Shown: positions 26,002 to 34,731 of the stretch, in pieces
Layout: each line of letters opens with the position of its first letter
Numbering within the stretch: the first letter of the stretch is position 1
Source: an uncultured Oscillospiraceae bacterium
GTDB lineage: Bacteria > Bacillota > Clostridia > Oscillospirales > Oscillospiraceae
Direction: 5' to 3'
Length of the DNA: 64,000 bases
Assembly: GCA_910587285.1 (NCBI GenBank)
Contig: CAJULM010000006.1
Location: 28,351-92,350, forward strand
Position numbers and translations under genes: made by a program
Notes under the pieces: generated by a model
What the model was told of the DNA's origin: nothing
Database searches by the model: none
Seen by the model: only the letters and a program-made list of their open reading frames with translations

Positions 26002-27465
26002 TTGAAACGGCAATGCTACAATCCCTATCTCCCCAGCTGGGAATACATCCCCGACGCTGAACCGAGGGTGTTCGGCGAGCGGCTGTACATCTATGGGAGC
26101 CATGACCTGTTTGGAGCCAAGGAATACTGCGAGGGCAATTACGTCTCCTGGTCGGCCCCGGTGGGCGACCTTTCCGACTGGCGGTACGAGGGCGTGATCT
26201 TCAAAAAAGAGGATACCCCGTGGAATCAGGAAAAGCTGTCCTACTATGCCCCGGATGTGGTGCGCGGCACGGATGGGCGGTATTATCTCTACTACTCCGT
26301 GGCCAATACGTCCATCACCTCCGTTGCCGTGTGCGACACCCCCGCGGGGAAATATCAGTATTTGGGCGACGTCCATTTCCCGGACGGGCGGGTTTATGGC
26401 TCAAAGCCGGAAGACTGGTTCGTGTTTGACCCCGCCGTACTGGTGGACGACGATGGACGTGTTTTCCTCTATGTGGGGAGCGGTCAGGCGTCAAACGGGA
26501 ACTTTGGACACGAGATCAAAGGCCTGTTTGTGATGGAACTCGCGCCTGATATGCTGACCATCATCAGCGAGCCGACGATTATCATGCCGGCGGATTTTGA
26601 CCCCAAGAAGCCAAACTATTGGGAGGGCCCCTCCATCCGCCACATCGGTGAGTGGTATTATCTGGTCTATCCGGCCACTAATATCACCGGCCTCAATTAC
26701 GCCATGAGCCTGTTTCCCGACAAGGGTTTTGTCCACAAGGGGCCGATCCACTCCTCCAGCGATATCGGTTTGAACGGCAGAAAGCTCATGAACGCCGCCT
26801 ATCCCATGGGCAACAGCCACGGCGGCATGGTGTGCGTCAACGGCCAATGGTACATATTTGACCACCGCACCACCAATGGAGTGAAAAAGAACCGGCAGGC
26901 CGTGGCCGAGCCCATTGAGATCCAGGAGGACGGCACGATTCAAATGGTGGAGGCCACAAGCTGTGGATTGAACGGCGGCCCCCTGAAGGGGATCGGAACC
27001 TATCCGGCCTACATTGCCTGCGTCCTTCATCACGCCGGGGTGTTTGGCATCCGCAACCCTATGGGCGGGCCTGAGATCACCCAGGACGGCCCGGACTATG
27101 AACCGCCGGAGCCCGAGGGCCGTGAAGTGACGGTGGACACGGAGCTTACCGCGCCAACGGCCTATATCTCCAAAATGAAGAATGGCAGCGTCGCCGGGTT
27201 CCGATATTTTGACCTGGAAGCAACCACGCGCATCGACGTGACGGTTCGCGGCGGAGGCGGCGTACTGGAGCTTTTGCCCGGGGAAAAGGGTGTCGTCATA
27301 GCTTCCATTTCCATTGCCGCCGCGGACAAATGGACGGCTGCCGGCACGAAATTCAACGCCAAGCGGCTGGCGCTGGAGAGCCGCCGGCCCATCGGCTCCT
27401 GCCCCCTGTATTTTCGGTATAAGGGCAAAGGCGCCCTTGATATTTTGAACTTTACGCTCGCATAA
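26002..27465 (+). CDS. Glycoside hydrolase family 43 (copy A) with C-terminal beta-sandwich
   Basis: 487 residues, no signal peptide. Five-bladed propeller with catalytic Asp18 in YIPDAEPRVFG, Asp143 in FDPAVLVDDDG and acid Glu208 in YWEGPSIR, then a CBM6-like beta-sandwich (about 370-487). Family members are arabinofuranosidases or beta-xylosidases. I choose the TTG at 26002 because AAGGAGG sits 8 bases upstream; another TTG at 25984 overlaps the ribosome site. It opens the 15-gene run. Its N-terminal motif NPYLPSWEYIPD is nearly identical to copy B at 33259. Confidence 0.87.
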   Translation: MKRQCYNPYLPSWEYIPDAEPRVFGERLYIYGSHDLFGAKEYCEGNYVSWSAPVGDLSDWRYEGVIFKKEDTPWNQEKLSYYAPDVVRGTDGRYYLYYSVANTSITSVAVCDTPAGKYQYLGDVHFPDGRVYGSKPEDWFVFDPAVLVDDDGRVFLYVGSGQASNGNFGHEIKGLFVMELAPDMLTIISEPTIIMPADFDPKKPNYWEGPSIRHIGEWYYLVYPATNITGLNYAMSLFPDKGFVHKGPIHSSSDIGLNGRKLMNAAYPMGNSHGGMVCVNGQWYIFDHRTTNGVKKNRQAVAEPIEIQEDGTIQMVEATSCGLNGGPLKGIGTYPAYIACVLHHAGVFGIRNPMGGPEITQDGPDYEPPEPEGREVTVDTELTAPTAYISKMKNGSVAGFRYFDLEATTRIDVTVRGGGGVLELLPGEKGVVIASISIAAADKWTAAGTKFNAKRLALESRRPIGSCPLYFRYKGKGALDILNFTLA

Positions 27466-27480
27466 CGAAGGAGGATAACC

Positions 27481-28605
27481 ATGGACTGGACACCAATTTG
27501 GCATCAAGCCGCCGCCCCCGCGTTCGCTATGGGCCTGTTGGCAGGGAAAAAGAAAACGGTGGTGTTTCATGTAACGCCCCAGGTTTCCGGCGAGAAGCTT
27601 CGGGTTCGTTTCTCAAATCACTATGGGAAGAAACCCTATGCCATCGGCGGACTGACCGTATGGGCGCAGGGGAAGATGCACCCCATTACAAGCGGCGGCA
27701 GCGGCTCCTTCTTTGTCCCCGTGGGGGAAAGCTGCTATTCTGACGAGATTCCGCTCCCGGCGGCCCAGGGCGAGGAGCTGGAGATCAGGCTCTATTATGC
27801 GTCAAAGGTCATGGACAGCAATATGACCGAGGAGGCCGCCGTTGTCTACCCGGGCGATCACACCGGGGACAAGGAGCTTCCCCCGGCCCGCAGGGAGGGC
27901 TATAAGGAGCAGTACAACCTCTATGAAGCCGTTCCCGGGATGGATCAGATTGATGTGCTCACCGGCCAGCCGTCGAAGATCATCGCAGCCTTCGGGGACA
28001 GCATAACGGCCATGAACCGCTGGGTGAAGCCGCTGCAAAAGCGCCTATCCGACGCCTACGGCGGCCGGTACGCGCTGATGAACGCCGGTATCAGCGGGAA
28101 CTGCCTGCTTTATGATGTTCCAGGGCTGATGGGGGCTTCCTACGGGGAAAAAGGGGTATCCCGGTTTGAACGCGATGTGCTCCGCTTTGACGGCCTCCAC
28201 GGGGTGATCCTCGCGCTGGGGGTCAATGACGCGGCTTATTACTCCAAAAAGACAGAGGCGGCCATCTCCCTGGAAAAATACGCGTCTGCCGTAACAGGCG
28301 TTGTGGAGCGGCTCCACAAGGCGGGCGTCCGGGTGATCGCCCAGACTCTCCCGCCCCGCATCGGGTTTGTGAAAAAGGGCTATACCCCGGAGATGGAGGC
28401 CCTGCGGGTCAGCATCAACGGGTGGATCAGGGAAAGCGCGATGTTCGACTACGTATTTGACGCGGACGCCCTGCTGAGGGATCAGAACGATCCCTCGGTC
28501 ACCGATGAGCGCTACCATCAGGGCGACCATCTGCACCCGAACCAGGCCGGCGGTACGCTGCTGGCACAGGCATACGATTTGAAACATCTGACCGGGGAGG
28601 CGTAG
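27481..28605 (+). CDS. SGNH/GDSL hydrolase with N-terminal beta domain (probable carbohydrate esterase)
   Basis: 374 residues, no signal peptide. An N-terminal beta-sandwich (about 1-140) precedes an SGNH domain: block I AFGDSIT (Ser174), NAGISGN (oxyanion Gly), LGVNDA (Asn), and DHLHP (Asp349, His352). The two-domain layout is common in esterases acting on acetylated xylan or pectin side chains. Cytoplasmic location next to GH43, GH2 and a deacetylase suggests removal of acyl groups from imported oligosaccharides. Confidence 0.85.
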   Translation: MDWTPIWHQAAAPAFAMGLLAGKKKTVVFHVTPQVSGEKLRVRFSNHYGKKPYAIGGLTVWAQGKMHPITSGGSGSFFVPVGESCYSDEIPLPAAQGEELEIRLYYASKVMDSNMTEEAAVVYPGDHTGDKELPPARREGYKEQYNLYEAVPGMDQIDVLTGQPSKIIAAFGDSITAMNRWVKPLQKRLSDAYGGRYALMNAGISGNCLLYDVPGLMGASYGEKGVSRFERDVLRFDGLHGVILALGVNDAAYYSKKTEAAISLEKYASAVTGVVERLHKAGVRVIAQTLPPRIGFVKKGYTPEMEALRVSINGWIRESAMFDYVFDADALLRDQNDPSVTDERYHQGDHLHPNQAGGTLLAQAYDLKHLTGEA

Positions 28606-28607
28606 GC

Positions 28608-29348
28608 ATGGGCAAGAAGTATTTTACGCTCAGCTTCGATGATGGGCTGGAGCAGGACAAACGGGTGATCCGGCTGATGAAGCAATACGGGCTCAAAGGG
28701 ACTTTCAACCTCAATGCCGGCCTGTTCGGCGCCCGCGGCGAGGTGAAGGGGATCGGGACCTTCTCCTTCCAGGACTGCCCCGAGGGGGTAAAGCACAAGT
28801 GGCCCTTCTCCTATGTTCAGCACAACCGGATCCCAAAGGACGAGGTGCTCCAGGTCTATGAGGGGATGGAAATTGCCACCCATGGCTTCCGGCATGAATC
28901 CCTGGGCGCTGTCAGCGAGGATGAAATGCGCGCGTCGGTGGACGCGGACAAGGCCGGCCTGGAAGGGCTCTTTGGCGCCCCCGTCGTGGGCCATGCTTAT
29001 GCGCAGGGCTCCACCTCGCCGGCGGTGCAGGCGTATTTGAAGGAACGGGGCTACCGGTATGCCAGGGCGGTGTTTCCCTCCGGCGGCTATGAGTTCCCCG
29101 AAAACCCGCTGAACTTCCGCCCCTCCACCTCCATCATTTTGAAGGACGCCATGAAGCTGGTGGAGCGCTTCAAGCGCGAGGAGCTCCAGGACCGGGACCT
29201 GCTGCTATACCTCTGGGCGCACAGCTATGAAATGGACTACGAAAAGGGCAATGCCAGCTGGGATGCCCTGGAACGGCTTTTTGAGGCCATCGCGGGGCGC
29301 AGCGATATCGTATACTGCACCAACAGCGAGGCATTCTCACATATTTGA
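28608..29348 (+). CDS. Polysaccharide deacetylase family protein (CE4-like)
   Basis: 246 residues. Motif 1 is SFDDG (Asp11, Asp12) and motif 2 is THGFRHE with metal ligands His92 and His96. The rest is a shortened NodB-like barrel with AHSYEMD near the end in place of the usual last His motif. No signal peptide. The gene starts 2 bases after the preceding TAG, so translation is coupled. It likely de-N- or de-O-acetylates an imported oligosaccharide; the substrate is not known. Confidence 0.83.
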   Translation: MGKKYFTLSFDDGLEQDKRVIRLMKQYGLKGTFNLNAGLFGARGEVKGIGTFSFQDCPEGVKHKWPFSYVQHNRIPKDEVLQVYEGMEIATHGFRHESLGAVSEDEMRASVDADKAGLEGLFGAPVVGHAYAQGSTSPAVQAYLKERGYRYARAVFPSGGYEFPENPLNFRPSTSIILKDAMKLVERFKREELQDRDLLLYLWAHSYEMDYEKGNASWDALERLFEAIAGRSDIVYCTNSEAFSHI

Positions 29349-29362
29349 GGGGGCGCAGACAG

Positions 29363-31762
29363 ATGAAAAAACAAAACTTCAACACGGGCTGGCTGTTCAG
29401 TGCCGTGGGCGGGGAGCAGGCCATGAAGCCGGTCACGCTTCCCCATGACGCGATGCTGTACGAGAAACGCTCGAAGGATGCCGCTACGGCAGGGGCCTGC
29501 GGATATTTTCCCGGCGGCGCCTATGTCTATATCAGACGGCTTCCCGTGCCCGAGGAGTGGCGGGAGCAGTCCGCCGTCCTGGAATTTGAGGCGGTCTATC
29601 AAAACGCCCAGGTGTTCGTGAACGGCACCCTCGCCGCCGAGCAGCGGTACGGCTATATCAGCTTCTTTGTGGCGCTGGAGCAGTATCTGAAATACGGTGA
29701 GGAAAATGAGATAAAGGTGATCGCCGACAACTCGGCGGTGCCCAATTCCCGCTGGTATTCCGGAAGCGGGATATATCGGAACGTAAACCTTTTCCTTGGG
29801 GATCGGAACCATATCATCCCCGACGGCCTATTGATCTCCACCTCCGGGAACAACACGGCCCATGTGAAGGTGTCGGTCACCGGCGGCGACACGGTTCGGG
29901 TTTCCATCCTGGACGGCGAAAGCCTCGCGGCGCAGGCCGAGGTGCCGGTAAAGGACGGGACAGCTTCCGTGGACATCCCCGTTTCCCAGCCCCGGCTTTG
30001 GGACGCAGACCACCCCGAGCTGTATCTGTGCCGGACGGAGCTGCTGAAGGATGGCGAGGTGGTTGACACGGCGGAGGAGCGGTTTGGTTTCCGCACCCTC
30101 AGCTGGAGCGTCAAGGGCTTCTTCGTGAATGGGCAGGAGACGCTGCTTCGCGGCGCCTGCATCCACCACGACAACGGCATCCTGGGCGCGTGCTCCTTTG
30201 AAGCTGCTGAACTCCGCCGCGTCCGGCTGCTCAAGGAGGCCGGCTTCAACGCGATACGTTCCTCCCATAACCCGGCGTCCAAAGCCTTGCTGGATGCCTG
30301 TGACCAGCTGGGTATGTATGTCATGGATGAATTCTGCGACAACTGGCTGGTGCATAAAAACCCCTACGACTATGCGGACAAGGATTTCCGTGCGTGGTGG
30401 GAACGGGATCTCACTGCCATGGTGATCAAAAACTACAACCACCCCAGCGTAGTCATGAATTCCATCGGGAACGAGATCTCCGAGCTGGCCATCCCCGAGG
30501 GACAGGAGTACTGCAAAAAGCTGGCCGTCCTGGCCCGGAAGCTGGATCCGGGGAAAGCCGTGACCCTGGGTGTCAACCTGATGCTGTGCAGTATGTCGGC
30601 CAAGGGCGGCGGCATATACGGCGACAAAAAGGACGGGAAAGAGAACAAGAACGGCAGTCAGACCATGGATAATGTCCCTACCAGCGCGTTCTTCAATATG
30701 CTGATGAACATGGCCGGGGGGATGATTGAAAAAATGGCCGCCAAGCCCGCCGCGGATAATGCCACAAAGGTGTGCTTCTCCTACCTGGATATCGGCGGGT
30801 ATAATTACGCCGCCTCCCGGTATGAGAAGGACGGCACACTTCATCCGGACCGGGTTATCGTTGGCTCCGAGACCCTGCCCAAAAACCTCTATCACAACTG
30901 GCAGCTGGTGAAAAAGCTCCCCTATGTCATCGGCGACTTCATGTGGACCGGCTGGGACTACCTGGGGGAGTCCGGCATCGGCACCGTCCGCTACAAAAGC
31001 TTCAAGAATCCCGGTCAGGACGCGCCTATCATTTCCGGCGGCTGCGGCGTGATCGACATCTGCGGAAAGCTCCGCCCCGAGGTGCAGTGGAACCGGCTGA
31101 CCTGGGGACTGGATCACACCCCCGGTATCGGTGTGGAACCGTATACCCACGCCGGGGAGACGGGCTCTGTATCCATGTGGCGTGACACAGACGCGGTGGC
31201 AAGCTGGTCTTGGGCCGGCTGCGAGGGGAAACGGAACAAGATCACCGTGTATTCCGACGGTGACACGGCGGAACTCATCCTAAATGGGCGTTCCTATGGG
31301 AAGAAAAAGACGAAGGAGTATAAGGCCGTCTTCAAACACATTGCCTATGAGCCCGGAACGATCACCGCGATCAGCTATGACAGTGCCGGGAAAGAGCTGT
31401 CCCGCACCTCCATGAAGACTGCCGAGGGCGCCAGCGAACTGCGCGTGGCTGCTGATCGGAACACCTTGAAGGCGGGGACGCAGGATCTGGCTTATTTGAG
31501 CATCGACCTGACCGGCGCGGACGGGATCACAAAGTCTTCCGAGGACACCGCGGTTACGGTGGAGGTCAGCGGCGCCGGCGAGCTGTTGGCCCTTGGCTCC
31601 GCAAAGCCCAATATGGGGGAGAACTTCTTCTCCAATACCCATACCACCTATTATGGGAAAGCGCTGGCCGTTGTCCGCGCCGGAGACGCCCCTGGCGGGA
31701 TCACGGTGACTGTGCGGGCAGATGGGATGCAGACCAGGACGGTCGAACTGAACGCGATCTAA
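29363..31762 (+). CDS. Glycoside hydrolase family 2 (copy A) with C-terminal Ig-like domains
   Basis: 799 residues, no signal peptide. Order: N-terminal jelly roll (LPHDAMLYEKR, GYISFF, NSRWYSGSGIYRNV), Ig-like domain, barrel with GACIHHDNGILGA, acid/base Glu371 in SIGNEIS and nucleophile Glu503 in VGSETLPK. After the barrel come a DUF4982-like domain (VYSDGDTAELILNGRSYG) and a final Ig-like domain. ATG at 29363 behind GAGGGGG. It is paralogous to the enzyme at 34712, and an extra 60-odd-residue insertion follows the acid/base in both. Probably a beta-galactosidase or beta-xylosidase-type activity. Confidence 0.88.
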   Translation: MKKQNFNTGWLFSAVGGEQAMKPVTLPHDAMLYEKRSKDAATAGACGYFPGGAYVYIRRLPVPEEWREQSAVLEFEAVYQNAQVFVNGTLAAEQRYGYISFFVALEQYLKYGEENEIKVIADNSAVPNSRWYSGSGIYRNVNLFLGDRNHIIPDGLLISTSGNNTAHVKVSVTGGDTVRVSILDGESLAAQAEVPVKDGTASVDIPVSQPRLWDADHPELYLCRTELLKDGEVVDTAEERFGFRTLSWSVKGFFVNGQETLLRGACIHHDNGILGACSFEAAELRRVRLLKEAGFNAIRSSHNPASKALLDACDQLGMYVMDEFCDNWLVHKNPYDYADKDFRAWWERDLTAMVIKNYNHPSVVMNSIGNEISELAIPEGQEYCKKLAVLARKLDPGKAVTLGVNLMLCSMSAKGGGIYGDKKDGKENKNGSQTMDNVPTSAFFNMLMNMAGGMIEKMAAKPAADNATKVCFSYLDIGGYNYAASRYEKDGTLHPDRVIVGSETLPKNLYHNWQLVKKLPYVIGDFMWTGWDYLGESGIGTVRYKSFKNPGQDAPIISGGCGVIDICGKLRPEVQWNRLTWGLDHTPGIGVEPYTHAGETGSVSMWRDTDAVASWSWAGCEGKRNKITVYSDGDTAELILNGRSYGKKKTKEYKAVFKHIAYEPGTITAISYDSAGKELSRTSMKTAEGASELRVAADRNTLKAGTQDLAYLSIDLTGADGITKSSEDTAVTVEVSGAGELLALGSAKPNMGENFFSNTHTTYYGKALAVVRAGDAPGGITVTVRADGMQTRTVELNAI

Positions 31763-31783
31763 GCAGAGCAAGGAAGGGACGTT

Positions 31784-33247
31784 ATGGACAAAAAAGAAAC
31801 TGGCTTCTGGAACACCCCCCTCATCAGCTCGCTGGTGAGATCCCAGAGCGTAAAGCTGCCGGAAATGCTGCTGGGCTACTTCATCGGCCCCTTCGGGGCG
31901 CTGCTGTCCTCCGGCATTTTCACCAGCATCCTGCAAAACTACTTCACCGATGTGCTCAAGCTGGATTTGAGCTTCCTCACGGGGCTGCAGCTGTTTTCCA
32001 CCATCCTGATCGTGGCGGCCAACCTTGTGGTAGGACAGCTCATTGAGCGCACAAAGGCCCTGGCGGGCAAGGCCCGGCCCTGGGTGCTGCTGTCTGCGCT
32101 GACGCTGAGCGTGGCCAGCGTGCTCATGTTCATCGTCCCCGTCCAGAGTCCCACGGCAAAAATGGTGTGGATCGCCATCGCCTATAATCTCTACTACGCG
32201 GTGGCGTATCCCATCTACAACACCGCCAACTCCACCCTGATCCCTGTGTCCACCCGGGACAGCAAACAGCGGGCCACCCTGGCTTCCTTCACCAACGTGG
32301 CGGGCCTGGGGGTCATGGGTGTGGGCTCCATGGTGTTCCCCATGCTGGTATCCTTCGCCTTGAAAGAAAACCAGGGGCTTTGGTTCATGACCATGCTGGC
32401 CGTGGCCATCTTCACCGCCCTGACCATCTTCCTCCAGTTCAAGTTCACCCGGGAGCGGGTCACGGAGGAGAGCATGGGCACAGCCGGCAGCGACGCCCAG
32501 GACAAAACGGCCACCCTGGGGGAACAGCTCAAGGCTGTGACCAGCGAAAAGTGGTGGTGGATCACCATTGTCTTTTACATGGGCTTCCAGTGGAGCGGGG
32601 CCATGAAGAACGGCTCCATGGCTTTCTTCTGCAAGTGGGTGCTGGACAACACCTTCTTTGGCTCCGCCGACGCCTGGGGCGCGTCCCAATCCCTGCTGGC
32701 AGTGCTGGGGGCCATCCCCATGGCGGTGGCGGCGGCGCTGGTGGTGCCGTTGGCCAACAAATTCGGCAAGCGCACCGTCACCATCATCGGCATGGTGGTC
32801 GGCGTCATCGGCGGTGTCATTGCCGGGATGGGGCAGGGCCAGATCGTCCCGGTGGCCATCGGCGTGGCGATCAAGTGCCTGGGTTCCGCCCCGGCGTGCT
32901 ACCTGATTTTGGCCATGCTGGCGGATGTCATCGACCACATTGAATTCAAGAGCGGCATCCGCACAGACGGGTTCACCATGTCCATCTACAGCTCCATCAT
33001 GGTGGCCGCCACCCCGATCTGCAACGCGATTTTCAGCGCCATCCTGAACGGCAGCGGCTATGACCAGGGCGCCGACGTGGCCTTGGGCACCGCGGGGCAG
33101 ACCGCCGCGGCCCAGGGGGCCATCACAGTGAGCTATATCTGGATCGAGACCATCGCCTATGCCGTGTGCGCGGTGCTGATGCTGCTGTGGACGGTGGAGA
33201 AAAACCTCCCCGAGGAGCAAAAGGCCATCGCGGAGCGCAAAAAGTGA
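31784..33247 (+). CDS. GPH-family sugar:cation symporter
   Basis: 487 residues and about 12 helices, with the family-type cytoplasmic loop after helix two (GQLIERTKALAGKARPWVLLS). Located between GH2 copy A and GH43 copy B with a ribosome site AAGGAAGGG, so it is the importer of this run. Position inside the enzyme run implies that intact or partly trimmed oligosaccharides enter and are cut in the cytoplasm. The DRT/DP signature is less canonical than in the other two carriers. Confidence 0.87.
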   Translation: MDKKETGFWNTPLISSLVRSQSVKLPEMLLGYFIGPFGALLSSGIFTSILQNYFTDVLKLDLSFLTGLQLFSTILIVAANLVVGQLIERTKALAGKARPWVLLSALTLSVASVLMFIVPVQSPTAKMVWIAIAYNLYYAVAYPIYNTANSTLIPVSTRDSKQRATLASFTNVAGLGVMGVGSMVFPMLVSFALKENQGLWFMTMLAVAIFTALTIFLQFKFTRERVTEESMGTAGSDAQDKTATLGEQLKAVTSEKWWWITIVFYMGFQWSGAMKNGSMAFFCKWVLDNTFFGSADAWGASQSLLAVLGAIPMAVAAALVVPLANKFGKRTVTIIGMVVGVIGGVIAGMGQGQIVPVAIGVAIKCLGSAPACYLILAMLADVIDHIEFKSGIRTDGFTMSIYSSIMVAATPICNAIFSAILNGSGYDQGADVALGTAGQTAAAQGAITVSYIWIETIAYAVCAVLMLLWTVEKNLPEEQKAIAERKK

Positions 33248-33258
33248 GGGGGCGCGGC

Positions 33259-34731
33259 GTGAAAACAAAGCAGGCGTTCAACCCCTATCTCCCCAGCTGG
33301 GAGTACATCCCGGACGGCGAGCCTCATGTGTTCGGAGACCGGGTCTACGTCTACGGCTCCCACGACAGGTTCAACGCGCCCATCTTCTGCGTCAACGACT
33401 ACGTGTGCTGGTCCGCCCCGGTGGACGACCTGTCCGACTGGCGGTATGAGGGCGTGATCTACCTCAAGAACCAGGATCCGAAAAATAAGCTGGGCCTGCG
33501 GCTGCTGTTCGCCCCCGACGTATGCCGGGGGGCGAACGGGCGGTATTACCTCTACTACGCCTTCGATTTTATGGGGATCATGGGGGTGGCCGTCTGCGAC
33601 ACTCCGGCGGGGCATTATCAATTCCTGGGCCATGTCCGCTACCCAGACGGCACGGTATGGGGCCGGAAAAAAGGCGACCAGTTCCCCTTCGACCCCGGCG
33701 TGCTGGCGGACGACGACGGGCGGATCTGGCTGTACTCCGGGTTTTACACCCCCACCCCCGCCGCCGTCACCGGCTTCAAAAAGCTGAAAAACGACGGTGG
33801 CACGGTGGTGGAGCTGGAGCGGGATATGCTCACCATCAAGGGAGAGCCCCAGGTGATTTTTCCCAAGGAGGGCCCCGGCTCCTTCCCCAACCACGAGTTT
33901 TTCGAGGCCAGCTCCATCCGCAAGGACGGGGACAAGTACATCTTTGTCTACTCCTCCCGGCACAACCACGAGCTGTGCTATGCGGTCAGCGACCGGCCCG
34001 ACGGCGGCTTCACCTTCGGAGGCACGCTGGTGAGCCAGGGTGACCTGTTCCTGGACGGCAACGAGGACGAGCGAAAGGGCCTGAACTACCTGGGCAATAC
34101 CCACGGCGGGCTGCTGAACATCGGGGAGGACTGGTATATCTTCTACCACCGGCAGACCAACCGCCACTCCTATTCCCGTCAGGCCTGCGCGGAAAAACTG
34201 GTTCGCAGCCCCGACGGCTCCTTCCGGCAGGCGGAGCTGACCTCCTGCGGGCTGAACGGCGGGCCGCTGCGGGGCATTGGGCGCTACCCGGCCTATATTG
34301 CCTGCAACCTGTGGAGCAGGGACGGGGTGGGGCGGTACGACTGCCCCAGCCCCCGGAGGGCATTTGCCACCCACCCCTTTTTCACCCAGACCGGAAAAGA
34401 CCGGGAGGGGGATGGCGGCCAGTACATCGCCAATATGCGGGACGGCGCTGTGGCAGGCTTCAAGTATTTTGACATCCGGGAGCTCAAAACTGTATCGGTG
34501 GAATTGAGCGGCGCGGCGGAAGGGGAATTCCTGCTTTCCGGCAGGCCGGACTTTCAAACGGTGTCGGCGCGCATCCCGCTGAAGCTGATCGGTGGGCGGG
34601 CGGAGTTCCGCGCAGACTGTGCTTTAGATAACGGGAAACGGGCACTGTATTTCAAATTCTGTGGAGTGGGACGTGTTGACTTCCACTTCTTTTCGTTGGA
34701 GGGAGCAAAAGATGAAAGCAAATCAATTTAA
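33259..34731 (+). CDS. Glycoside hydrolase family 43 (copy B)
   Basis: 490 residues from a GTG at 33259 that has GAGGGGG upstream; no ATG fits. Catalytic Asp19 in YIPDGEPHVFG, Asp145 in FDPGVLADDDG, acid Glu216 in FFEASSIR; C-terminal beta-sandwich. It is a paralogue of the 26002 gene (shared NPYLPSWEYIPD, GLNGGPLRGIGRYPAYIAC near residue 330), but the acid motif differs (FFEASS against YWEGPS), so specificity may differ. It overlaps the start of the following GH2 by 20 bases. Confidence 0.87.
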   Translation: MKTKQAFNPYLPSWEYIPDGEPHVFGDRVYVYGSHDRFNAPIFCVNDYVCWSAPVDDLSDWRYEGVIYLKNQDPKNKLGLRLLFAPDVCRGANGRYYLYYAFDFMGIMGVAVCDTPAGHYQFLGHVRYPDGTVWGRKKGDQFPFDPGVLADDDGRIWLYSGFYTPTPAAVTGFKKLKNDGGTVVELERDMLTIKGEPQVIFPKEGPGSFPNHEFFEASSIRKDGDKYIFVYSSRHNHELCYAVSDRPDGGFTFGGTLVSQGDLFLDGNEDERKGLNYLGNTHGGLLNIGEDWYIFYHRQTNRHSYSRQACAEKLVRSPDGSFRQAELTSCGLNGGPLRGIGRYPAYIACNLWSRDGVGRYDCPSPRRAFATHPFFTQTGKDREGDGGQYIANMRDGAVAGFKYFDIRELKTVSVELSGAAEGEFLLSGRPDFQTVSARIPLKLIGGRAEFRADCALDNGKRALYFKFCGVGRVDFHFFSLEGAKDESKSI